From: Spirochaeta sp.
GTDB taxonomy: Bacteria; Spirochaetota; Spirochaetia; UBA9216
NCBI GenBank assembly: GCA_003454605.1
Contig: DMKD01000159.1
Span: forward strand, 1-7,420
Reading direction: 5' to 3'
Length of the DNA: 7,420 nt
Positions 1 through 5,637 of the stretch are shown here, in pieces. The translations under genes were made by a program, and so were the position numbers. Below the pieces are notes generated by a model, which worked only from the letters and a program-made list of their open reading frames with translations, had not been told where the DNA came from and searched no databases. The first letter of the stretch is position 1; every line of letters begins with the position of its first letter.

Positions 1-1098
1 ACAGGTGATCAGGGGAGCAAGGCAGCGCAGCTTGCTGTTGAGGAGATCAATGCTGCCGGGGGTATCGATGGCCGTATGCTTGAGTTGGTTGTCATAGATA
101 CCGAATTCAAACCTGATAAAGGCGCAGCAGCTCTTGAAAGGCTTGCTACAATCGAAGACTGCGATGTATTCGTCGGTGGTATGTCATCCGGTGTACTTCT
201 AGGTCAGATTCCGACTCTGAGGAAGTATAAGAAACTGGCAGTATGGACCGGCGCAGCTTCTCACAAGGCTGAAGAAGCTCTTGGTGAAGATTCCGACTGG
301 TTTTTCCATCTTCACCCATGGGACTACAATCAGGGAATGGGATATGTTCAGGGCTGGGACGAAATAGCTGCTGAATATCCTGAAATCAAGATCGACAGCT
401 GGTTCCTGGCATATGAAGAAGGTCCCTTCGGCAAGGCTTCATTTGATGCTACAAAGGCACTCTTTTCTGAAAGAGATATTGATGGAGAATCCTTCCAGTC
501 AGCAGTTGCCGGCGGCGGTGATTATACTGCAGTAATTGAACATGCAAAAGCAGCTGATCCTGATGTTTTTATCTGGGCCGGATATGATGCCGATGCTCTA
601 CCTTTGATGGAACAGTCTAAAGCCATGGGTTTTAATCCGTCTCTTTATGTCGGAGCGCCTCCGGGATGGCCGGCAGATTTTGGCGAATCTCCCCTTGCTG
701 AGAATGTCACTCTCTATGGTATGTGGGCCCCATCAGTTAACAAGGTCAGTCCCGTGTCTCAAAAATTCTATGATGGTTATGTGGCGAAATACAACAATGA
801 GCCTGCAACATATTTTGCACCTCTATCATACACCGCCATCTATGTTATCGCCGAAGCCATTGAACGTGCAGGCGGAGTGGATGATCTGGATGCCTTGATC
901 AAGGCAGTCGAAGCCACTGATTATGCAAGTCCCCTAGGGGAGACTGTAGCTTTTACTCCTTCAAAGGTTATCAAACACCAGGGTTTCCGCGTTCAGAAAA
1001 TCCTTCAATGGAAGAACGGGGTACAGGAAGTTATCTGGCCCTTTGAGTATGCTACCTCAGAACCGGTTTATCCTTTCCCCGCATGGAACGAAAGATAA
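1..1098 (+). CDS. Branched-chain amino acid type ABC transporter substrate-binding protein (LivJ/LivK-like), 5' partial
   Basis: This is the periplasmic (or lipid-anchored) ligand-binding component of a HAAT/LIV-family ABC importer, type I periplasmic-binding fold. The reading frame is open from base 1; 365 residues are visible, and the ATG at base 76 is an internal Met, not the start. The first visible residues, TGDQGSKAAQLAVEEINAAG, match the family's early motif (G-x-x-G then A-V-x-E-I-N-A-A-G-G), so only the signal peptide and roughly the first 30-45 residues are missing. Other family landmarks are VGGMSSG near visible residue 58, the YEEGPFGKA segment after the hinge, and the C-terminal tail YPFPAWNER. 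The likely pocket regions are rich in Trp and Tyr (AVWTGAA, HPWDYNQG, PPGWPADF), so a ligand other than leucine is possible. The permease and ATPase genes follow directly, with a structured gap between. The family is certain; the ligand is unknown. Confidence 0.93.
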   Translation, partial: TGDQGSKAAQLAVEEINAAGGIDGRMLELVVIDTEFKPDKGAAALERLATIEDCDVFVGGMSSGVLLGQIPTLRKYKKLAVWTGAASHKAEEALGEDSDWFFHLHPWDYNQGMGYVQGWDEIAAEYPEIKIDSWFLAYEEGPFGKASFDATKALFSERDIDGESFQSAVAGGGDYTAVIEHAKAADPDVFIWAGYDADALPLMEQSKAMGFNPSLYVGAPPGWPADFGESPLAENVTLYGMWAPSVNKVSPVSQKFYDGYVAKYNNEPATYFAPLSYTAIYVIAEAIERAGGVDDLDALIKAVEATDYASPLGETVAFTPSKVIKHQGFRVQKILQWKNGVQEVIWPFEYATSEPVYPFPAWNER

Positions 1099-1114
1099 AC
1101 AATTGAATTTCATT

Positions 1115-1141
1115 GGAAGCCGGTTGATTTGACCGGCTTCC
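1115..1141 (+). terminator. GC-rich hairpin between binding-protein gene and livH (attenuator or weak intrinsic terminator)
   Basis: A perfect 10-bp inverted repeat, GGAAGCCGGT (1115-1124) and ACCGGCTTCC (1132-1141), encloses a 7-base loop. It starts 16 bases after the stop codon of the binding-protein gene and is followed by CTTTAGTATT, a poor U-tract. Seen: the perfect stem. Known: in binding-protein-dependent transporter operons, such hairpins after the binding-protein gene often protect the upstream mRNA or partly terminate transcription. Inferred: it sets a high ratio of binding protein to permease. The short U-tract argues against full termination. Confidence 0.6.
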
Positions 1142-1159
1142 TTTAGTATTGGATTTAAT
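1129..1159 (+). promoter_or_regulatory. Possible weak sigma-70-type promoter upstream of livH
   Basis: TTGACC (1129-1134) resembles a -35 box and TTTAAT (1154-1159) a -10 box, in an AT-rich stretch. The spacing is 19 bases, longer than the usual 16-18, and the -35 lies inside the right arm of the hairpin at 1115-1141. This is a chance-level match in AT-rich DNA, recorded only because an internal promoter would explain how livH-livF could be expressed past the hairpin. Confidence 0.15.
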
Positions 1160-1179
1160 TTTAAATTTTTAAGCTTTCA

Positions 1180-1219
1180 GGCGTTCCGACAGACGGAATG
1201 TCAGGAAAACCTGACGGAG
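1180..1219 (+). promoter_or_regulatory. Structured 5' leader with two overlapping hairpins ending at the livH ribosome binding site
   Basis: Two stems can form just before livH. The first is TTCCG (1184-1188) with CGGAA (1194-1198), extendable by G-U and G-C pairs out to 1180 and 1202. The second is GTCAGG (1200-1205) with CCTGAC (1210-1215), with an AAAA loop. They share bases 1200-1202, so their full forms exclude each other. The livH Shine-Dalgarno GGAG (1216-1219) abuts the second stem and lies 7 bases before the ATG. GACGGA occurs twice (1192-1197 and 1213-1218), so TCCG (1185-1188) could also pair with CGGA (1215-1218) and mask part of the ribosome binding site. The stems are visible; any regulatory role is inference. 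Confidence 0.4.
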
Positions 1220-1226
1220 TTTATTT

Positions 1227-2153
1227 ATGGATTCTAGAAAAAAGGCGCTGTTGGCGATAATTGCAGCAGTAGCCGTTGTAACGGTGATTCTCCTTCTTTG
1301 GAAGCCCACCGTATTGATATTCGGAGTGCAGCGAGCGGGTTTATACGCCGCCGTTGCCCTTCCTATGGCGCTGATTCTCGGAATCGTACACATTGTTAAC
1401 CTCGCTCATGGCGAGATGATGATTCTTTCGGCGTATATTACCTATGCCGTCGCCAGGGCTCTTGGGGTTGATCCTTTTCTGGTAATGATTCCCACTGCTG
1501 CTGTGATGTTTATTGTGGGTGCGATCCTTTACAGGGTGACCATCAAACATGCTATTGAGGCACCTGAATTGAATCAGCTCATATTGACCTTCGGACTGGC
1601 AATGGTTATCAGTCAGGGGATCAATATGGTAGCAACTTCGCAGCCGCGGAAGCTTTCTCTTGATTACGTAACTGCGTCTTTAACAATCGGAGACATAAGT
1701 TTTGGTGTATATGATTTTATATTTGTGGCTCTGGCCCTTGTAATGCTGCTGGGACTGACTTTCTTCCTGAAGAAAACAACGATGGGTAAGGCTGCCCTTG
1801 CAGTAGGGGTTAATCCACGCGGTGCTGCTATTGTAGGGATCAATGTTCATAAGACATACATGCTGGTTTTCGCAGCATCCGCGGCGATGCTGGGAATTCT
1901 GGGCACCTTCTTTTTAACTAAGATGTCGCTGTTCCCGACTGCGGGAGGAGCTTTTACGATGAAGTCATTTTGTCTTGTAGCTATGGCGGGGATAGGAAAT
2001 CTTCCAACAATTCTGCTGGCTGCACTTGCACTGGGTGTCGCGGAAGCCTTCATCGGCTCCTTTGCCGGAATGGGCAGCTGGACCCACATAGTCTTCTTTG
2101 CGATGATCATAGCCGTAATCCTCGGGAGATCATTCAGGGGGAAATCACTGTGA
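1227..2153 (+). CDS. livH: Branched-chain amino acid type ABC transporter permease LivH
   Basis: One of the two different inner-membrane permeases of the HAAT importer; it pairs with the LivM-like protein to form the translocation path. It has 308 residues, normal for LivH (about 290-310). About eight hydrophobic segments are visible (around residues 8-24, 39-60, 66-80, 84-103, 116-134, 161-181, 208-230 and 246-270, with another near 285-300). Family motifs are HIVNLAHGE (55-63), the cytoplasmic coupling loop starting MGKAALAVGVNPRGA (186-200) and continuing into VGINVHK, and KSFCLVAMAGIGNLP (246-260), which corresponds to the usual K-A-F-x-V-x-V-L-G-G-x-G-S-x-P. The ATG has GGAG 7 bases upstream. 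The stop codon overlaps the livM GTG start by 4 bases (GTGA). Product class is secure; the transported substrate is not. Confidence 0.95.
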   Translation: MDSRKKALLAIIAAVAVVTVILLLWKPTVLIFGVQRAGLYAAVALPMALILGIVHIVNLAHGEMMILSAYITYAVARALGVDPFLVMIPTAAVMFIVGAILYRVTIKHAIEAPELNQLILTFGLAMVISQGINMVATSQPRKLSLDYVTASLTIGDISFGVYDFIFVALALVMLLGLTFFLKKTTMGKAALAVGVNPRGAAIVGINVHKTYMLVFAASAAMLGILGTFFLTKMSLFPTAGGAFTMKSFCLVAMAGIGNLPTILLAALALGVAEAFIGSFAGMGSWTHIVFFAMIIAVILGRSFRGKSL

Positions 2154-3070
2154 AAAAAAAATATATTTTCTGGGTAATAATAGCACTGGCGGCAGTGACA
2201 ATACCTCTGTTTTCCGGCCCTTATCAGATGTCCGTATTGCGGACTGTCCTTACCTATGCAGCTCTGGCGGTCAGCTGGGATATGCTGATTAGATCAGGAC
2301 AGCTCTCATTTGGTATTGCCGGTTTTTTCGGCCTGGGTACATATATCTCGGCCATGTGTTCGATCTATCTTAATATGCCTGGAATCCCGGCGATTATCAT
2401 CGGCGGTATCATTACCTGTCTGATTGCCATGGCTCTGGGTACAATTATACTGCGGCTTCGCGGAATGTACTTTGCAATCACCACTCTGGCCCTGGGAGAA
2501 ATCTTCCGGATTATCATCCGTAACGGCGGTGAGTTTACCGGGGGACCCGAAGGGCTTATCATTAAAAAGCTCGTTTTCGACGGCGGAACTATCCCTACAT
2601 ACTATCTTGCACTAGGGATACTTCTTGTAGCCGTGGGAGCATCAATCTACTTTCAGAAATCACGGTTTCATCTGGCTCTGACAACGATTCGGAACAATGA
2701 ACGTGTTGCTATGACAAGCGGGATCAATATCTACAAGACTTTGATCATCGTCTTTGGAATTACAGCTGGTATTCAGGCTCTGGCCGGTGCAAGTTTTGCG
2801 CAGATGTACGGCTTTGTTACTCCGGAATCCAGTTTCTCCGGTGATTACACCCTGCTTCCTCTTGCCATGAGCCTTTTAGGCGGCATGTACGGAACCTGGG
2901 GTCCGGTTGTGGGGGCATTTCTGCTTGGTATTCTTTCGGAATATCTTAAGCTCTACATCCCTTACGGGCATCTGATTATCTACGGAATCATTATCGTCTT
3001 TGTAATCCTGGTAATGCCTCAGGGTATTCTGGGCCTTTTAAAGAAGAAGTTTCGAAAGGAGGCTGTATAA
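2150..3070 (+). CDS. livM: Branched-chain amino acid type ABC transporter permease LivM
   Basis: Second inner-membrane permease of the importer, 306 residues. The frame is open upstream to 1970, but the true start is the GTG at 2150. AGGGGGA (2136-2142) lies 7 bases before it, the protein then begins MKKKYIFWVIIALAAV as a classic charged-then-hydrophobic first membrane helix, and GTG overlaps the livH stop as GTGA. The longer form would add about 60 non-hydrophobic, Cys/Arg-rich residues that are only livH read in another frame. LivM signatures are GQLSFGIAGFFGLGTY (50-65), LRLRGMYFAITTLALGEIFR (101-120), TGGPEGL (130-136), the coupling-loop region TTIRNNERVAMTSGIN (178-193) and LGGMYGTWGPVVGAFLLG (243-260). 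The C-terminus ends in a basic tail after MPQGILGLL, as usual. It overlaps livG by 1 base. Confidence 0.95.
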   Translation: MKKKYIFWVIIALAAVTIPLFSGPYQMSVLRTVLTYAALAVSWDMLIRSGQLSFGIAGFFGLGTYISAMCSIYLNMPGIPAIIIGGIITCLIAMALGTIILRLRGMYFAITTLALGEIFRIIIRNGGEFTGGPEGLIIKKLVFDGGTIPTYYLALGILLVAVGASIYFQKSRFHLALTTIRNNERVAMTSGINIYKTLIIVFGITAGIQALAGASFAQMYGFVTPESSFSGDYTLLPLAMSLLGGMYGTWGPVVGAFLLGILSEYLKLYIPYGHLIIYGIIIVFVILVMPQGILGLLKKKFRKEAV

Positions 3071-3792
3071 TGGCAACCCTAGATCTTGAATCAGTCTCAC
3101 GCCGTTTCGGCGGATTGAAGGCAGTTGATAATGTAGATTTTTCACTGAATGAGGGTGAAATTGTCGGAATTATAGGACCCAACGGTGCCGGAAAAACTAC
3201 TCTCATCAATTTGATTTCCGGTATCACCCCGGTATCATCGGGAACAATCGCCTTCGAAGGGGAAGATATTACTGATATGGGCCCTCACGGGAGAGCGCAG
3301 CTGGGAATCGGACGCACCTACCAGCTTATACATCCTGTGGAACATCTGACGGTTGAAGAAAATGTAATGGTCGGCTTTGTTTTTGCACAGGGAATGAATA
3401 TGAAGCAGGCCAGGGAGGCATCGAAGCAGCTGTGCGCTGCCATGGGCATTGAAAAACCCGGCCGTATTGTAAGCCAGCTTAATATTCTCGAAGTAAAAAA
3501 GATGGAGATTGCCCATGCATTGTCTACAGGACCTAAAATTCTTTTTCTTGACGAGATAATGGCCGGATTGAACGCCGATGAAACCCATCAGGTGATTGCT
3601 CTGGTTCAGAAGATCGCTTCAGAACGTTCCCTTGGTGTCGGTGTCGTTGAACACGTCATGGGAGTGATCAAGAAACTGACTCACCGGGTTATTGTCCTTG
3701 AATCAGGAGCAATTATCGCCTCAGGTGAATACGAAGATGTGGTGAAGAACCCCCAGGTTCTGGAAGCCTATCTCGGGGGAGGGGCACATTAA
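3070..3792 (+). CDS. livG: Branched-chain amino acid type ABC transporter ATP-binding protein LivG
   Basis: Cytoplasmic ATPase subunit that pairs with LivF to power the LivHM permease; 240 residues, slightly shorter than many LivG proteins (about 250-260). Visible motifs are Walker A GPNGAGKT (36-43), Q-loop Gln85 in GRTYQLIHPVEHLTVEENV, Walker B ILFLDE (157-162) followed by IMAGLN, and H-loop His195 in VVEHVMG. The ABC signature, expected just before the helix KKMEIAHAL, reads LNILE (137-141) rather than LSGGQ or LSYGQ, so it is degenerate. From memory, a LivG subgroup with L-x-L-x-x-K-R-L-E-I-A-R-A-L and LDEVMAGLN shows similar loss, so this is probably a subfamily trait and not damage. AAGGAGG (3056-3062) sits 7 bases before the ATG, which overlaps the livM stop by one base (TAATG). 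Confidence 0.94.
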   Translation: MATLDLESVSRRFGGLKAVDNVDFSLNEGEIVGIIGPNGAGKTTLINLISGITPVSSGTIAFEGEDITDMGPHGRAQLGIGRTYQLIHPVEHLTVEENVMVGFVFAQGMNMKQAREASKQLCAAMGIEKPGRIVSQLNILEVKKMEIAHALSTGPKILFLDEIMAGLNADETHQVIALVQKIASERSLGVGVVEHVMGVIKKLTHRVIVLESGAIIASGEYEDVVKNPQVLEAYLGGGAH

Positions 3793-4493
3793 TGCTTACC
3801 ATTGAAAAACTGACAAGCGGTTACGGAAAACTTACCATCCTCAGAGATTTAACCATGAATATAGATGCCGAATCGGTTGGACTCTTTGGGCCAAACGGAG
3901 CCGGCAAAACCACTTTGATCAATGCCGTCCTGGGAATCAATCCGGCCTGGTCCGGTAAAATCATCTTTCACGGCGAGGATATCACAGGCCTGCCTACCCA
4001 TGAAGTAGCCAGGCGGGGTATTGCTTTGGTACCACAGGAGAGGGAACTCTTTCCCAGCCTGTCGGTTGTAGAGAATCTGGAACTTGGTGCGGCATTTATT
4101 CCTCATGCAAAAGATAATTGGGAAGACACACTGGAAGAGGTCTATTCTCTATTCCCTATATTGAAGGAACGTGCAAAACAGCCGGCCGGCACAATGAGCG
4201 GCGGTCAGCAGAGAATGCTGGCAATCGGACGGGCTTTAATGGCGAAACCCAAACTTCTGATTCTCGATGAACCCTCACTCGGGCTGCAGCCCTCGATTGT
4301 AAACGAACTCTTTACCATCCTTCATGATATGAAGAAGAAGATTGCAGTACTTGTGACCGAACAGAATGTGCGCGAAAGCCTCAGAGCTGTCGATCGCGGC
4401 TACGTTCTGGAGAATGGAATGATTGCCATGAACGACAGTTCAGATAAACTGGCAAATGACCCCCACGTGCTGGAAGCATATCTGGGCATTTAG
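3792..4493 (+). CDS. livF: Branched-chain amino acid type ABC transporter ATP-binding protein LivF
   Basis: Second ATPase of the importer, 233 residues, normal for LivF. Motifs: Walker A GPNGAGKT (33-40), Q-loop Gln82 in LVPQERELFPSLSVVENL, canonical signature MSGGQQRMLAIGRAL (135-149), and Walker B LLILDEPSLGLQP (155-167). TEQNV (189-193) falls at the H-loop, where LivF proteins typically carry V-E-Q-N with Gln in place of His. The C-terminus DPHVLEAYLGI is the usual LivF ending. GGAGGGG (3778-3784) is 7 bases before the ATG, which overlaps the livG stop by one base. With an intact signature here and a degenerate one in LivG, the two ATP sites of the heterodimer should be unequal. The next gene starts only 8 bases downstream. 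Confidence 0.96.
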   Translation: MLTIEKLTSGYGKLTILRDLTMNIDAESVGLFGPNGAGKTTLINAVLGINPAWSGKIIFHGEDITGLPTHEVARRGIALVPQERELFPSLSVVENLELGAAFIPHAKDNWEDTLEEVYSLFPILKERAKQPAGTMSGGQQRMLAIGRALMAKPKLLILDEPSLGLQPSIVNELFTILHDMKKKIAVLVTEQNVRESLRAVDRGYVLENGMIAMNDSSDKLANDPHVLEAYLGI

Positions 4494-4501
4494 GAGAGGA
4501 G

Positions 4502-5509
4502 ATGGAACAGACTGTTGGAATAATGGGATGGGGAACATCATTCCCTGAAGGCATAATGGATGCTGCAGAAATTGCCGAACGTTCCGGAATCCCCGTAGAT
4601 GTCATACGGGATAAATTCGGAGTCAATCAGAAACCGGTAGCTTCAGGAGATGAAACTACGGCATATCTGGGCCTCGAGGCTGCACGGAAGGCGATTAAAA
4701 AGGCGGGAATAGAGGCATCAGAAATCGATATTGTTATCTGGAACGGGGGACAGCAGAAAGATTATCCCTGCTGGCTTGCCGGGTTGAAGATAGCGGAAGA
4801 CATCGGTGCTGTAAATGCCTGGTCGTTTGATATGGAGGCCATGTGCGGTTCAATGATGGTCGGTATGGAGGTTGCGAAATCACTTCTGCTCGGAAACGCC
4901 CGCTACAGGACTGTACTCCTGGTCAGTGGTTACCGGAACGGCGACTTCGTCAGTTTTGATGTCCCCGCTACTTCTTTCATGTTTGATATCGGAGCAGGCG
5001 GCTCGGCAATGATTATCCGGAAAGGATATGAGAAGAACCTAATCCTGGGTACCGCATTCAAGGGTGACGGCTCTTTTTCCGAAGAGTGCATCGTGCCTGT
5101 GGGAGGAACGAAAAAATGGCCGATGACAGCTTCTGATGTTGAGAATCTGCATTTTGAAATTCCTGATCCGGATTTATTTAAAAAGAAGCTCGGAGAGAGG
5201 ACTCTGCCGAACTTCTTTGAAGTCATTGCAGAATCGATGAAGCAGTCCGGGTTTGAAGAAGACGATATTGATTATCTTGCCATCCTTCATTTCAAGAAAT
5301 CTACTCATGATTACATTCTTGAACATCTGAAGCTGTCTGATAATCAAACCACATATCTTGATCAGTACGGCCATATCGGTCAGAACGATCAGATTATCAG
5401 TCTTGAAGAAGGACTGAAGGCTGGAAAGATAAAGAACGGTGATAAGATAGTGATGGTTGGTGCGGGTATCGGATTTGTCTGGGCTTCCGCTGTTGTTCAA
5501 TGGGGGTGA
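4502..5509 (+). CDS. 3-oxoacyl-ACP synthase III (FabH/KAS III) family protein, thiolase superfamily
   Basis: A 335-residue thiolase-fold enzyme of the KAS III type, expected to form or cleave a C-C bond of a 3-oxoacyl thioester through an acyl-cysteine intermediate. Length matches FabH (about 310-340). The nucleophile is Cys115 in DMEAMCGSMMVGMEVA. The catalytic His is His263 in LAILHFKKSTHDYI, the FabH H-x-A-N region. The third FabH residue (Asn in Y-G-N-T) is replaced: the aligned motif is YGHIGQNDQIISLEEGL (289-305), with His291. The C-terminal glycine loop MVGAGIGFVWASAVVQWG is family-typical. FabH also carries an Asn two residues after the catalytic His, here Lys265. These changes argue against being the housekeeping fatty-acid initiator. 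AGGAG (4492-4496) overlaps the livF stop, and the 8-base gap implies co-transcription with the transporter. It could be a catabolic thiolase-like enzyme or a specialised condensing enzyme; substrate unknown. Confidence 0.85.
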   Translation: MEQTVGIMGWGTSFPEGIMDAAEIAERSGIPVDVIRDKFGVNQKPVASGDETTAYLGLEAARKAIKKAGIEASEIDIVIWNGGQQKDYPCWLAGLKIAEDIGAVNAWSFDMEAMCGSMMVGMEVAKSLLLGNARYRTVLLVSGYRNGDFVSFDVPATSFMFDIGAGGSAMIIRKGYEKNLILGTAFKGDGSFSEECIVPVGGTKKWPMTASDVENLHFEIPDPDLFKKKLGERTLPNFFEVIAESMKQSGFEEDDIDYLAILHFKKSTHDYILEHLKLSDNQTTYLDQYGHIGQNDQIISLEEGLKAGKIKNGDKIVMVGAGIGFVWASAVVQWG

Positions 5510-5542
5510 ATGATAAAAATACATCCATGTATTTTTATCATT
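5509..5542 (+). repeat. Perfect 16-bp AT-rich inverted repeat immediately after the KAS III-like gene
   Basis: AATGATAAAAATACAT (5509-5524) and ATGTATTTTTATCATT (5527-5542) are exact reverse complements separated by CC. The first base is the last base of the TGA stop codon, so the hairpin begins as translation ends. The right arm runs into TT (four T in all), but the stem has only three G-C pairs, unlike a usual GC-rich intrinsic terminator. It could be a weak terminator, an mRNA end-protecting or processing element, or an operator-like palindrome in DNA. Confidence 0.75.
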
Positions 5543-5544
5543 TT

Positions 5545-5587
5545 GAAGTTTTCTAAATAAAGCTTTTGCTTTCTTTAGAAAACATTC
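5545..5587 (+). repeat. Long imperfect hairpin in the KAS III-SDR spacer
   Basis: The outer stem is GTTTTCTAAA (5548-5557) with TTTAGAAAAC (5574-5583), a perfect 10 bp. After one T/C mismatch the inner stem AAAGC (5559-5563) pairs with GCTTT (5568-5572) around a TTTT loop. GAA (5545-5547) can add three pairs with TTC (5585-5587) past a bulged A. That gives 18 pairs in all in a strongly AT-biased stem. No U-tract follows, which argues against a standard terminator. It begins three bases after the previous inverted repeat. Confidence 0.7.
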
Positions 5588-5597
5588 AATACAGTTG

Positions 5598-5615
5598 CTT
5601 GCCATCCATGGCAAG
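5598..5615 (+). repeat. Perfect 8-bp inverted repeat upstream of the SDR ribosome binding site
   Basis: CTTGCCAT (5598-5605) and ATGGCAAG (5608-5615) are exact reverse complements around CC. This is the third hairpin in the spacer and ends 8 bases before the AAAGGAG of the SDR gene. Its tip, CATCCATG (5603-5610), is the same eight bases as the tip of the first hairpin (5522-5529). It may shape the SDR leader RNA or be a protein site; function unknown. Confidence 0.6.
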
Positions 5616-5637
5616 GTCTTATCAAAGGAGATATATG

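Noticed and set aside
76..78. ATG at base 76 as the start of the binding protein
   Set aside because: The frame is open and family-like upstream to base 1, including the conserved A-V-E-E-I-N-A-A-G-G motif, so the gene is cut by the window edge.
1970..2149. Upstream extension of the livM reading frame by about 60 residues
   Set aside because: It is livH coding sequence in another frame, non-hydrophobic and Cys/Arg-rich. The GTG at 2150 has a good ribosome binding site and the expected first membrane helix.
3235..3588. 117-codon minus-strand frame inside livG
   Set aside because: Antisense to conserved ATPase motifs; no domain and no context support.
5566..5595. Promoter-like TTGCTT - 18 bases - TACAGT ahead of the SDR
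   Set aside because: Only a partial match to consensus in AT-rich DNA, overlapping a hairpin arm; not distinguishable from chance.
5174..5614. 146-codon minus-strand frame spanning the end of the KAS III-like gene and the spacer
   Set aside because: Antisense to conserved coding sequence and to the inverted-repeat spacer, with no recognisable domain.
5509..5615. CRISPR-like or transposon-end interpretation of the spacer repeats
   Set aside because: The three inverted repeats have different stems, there are no regular repeated units, no transposase and no target-site duplication was found.
5566..5634. TTG start extending the SDR by 24 residues
   Set aside because: The TTG lies in the loop of a hairpin with no ribosome binding site, and the added residues are not part of the SDR fold. 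AGGAG at 5626-5630 favours 5638 (or 5635).
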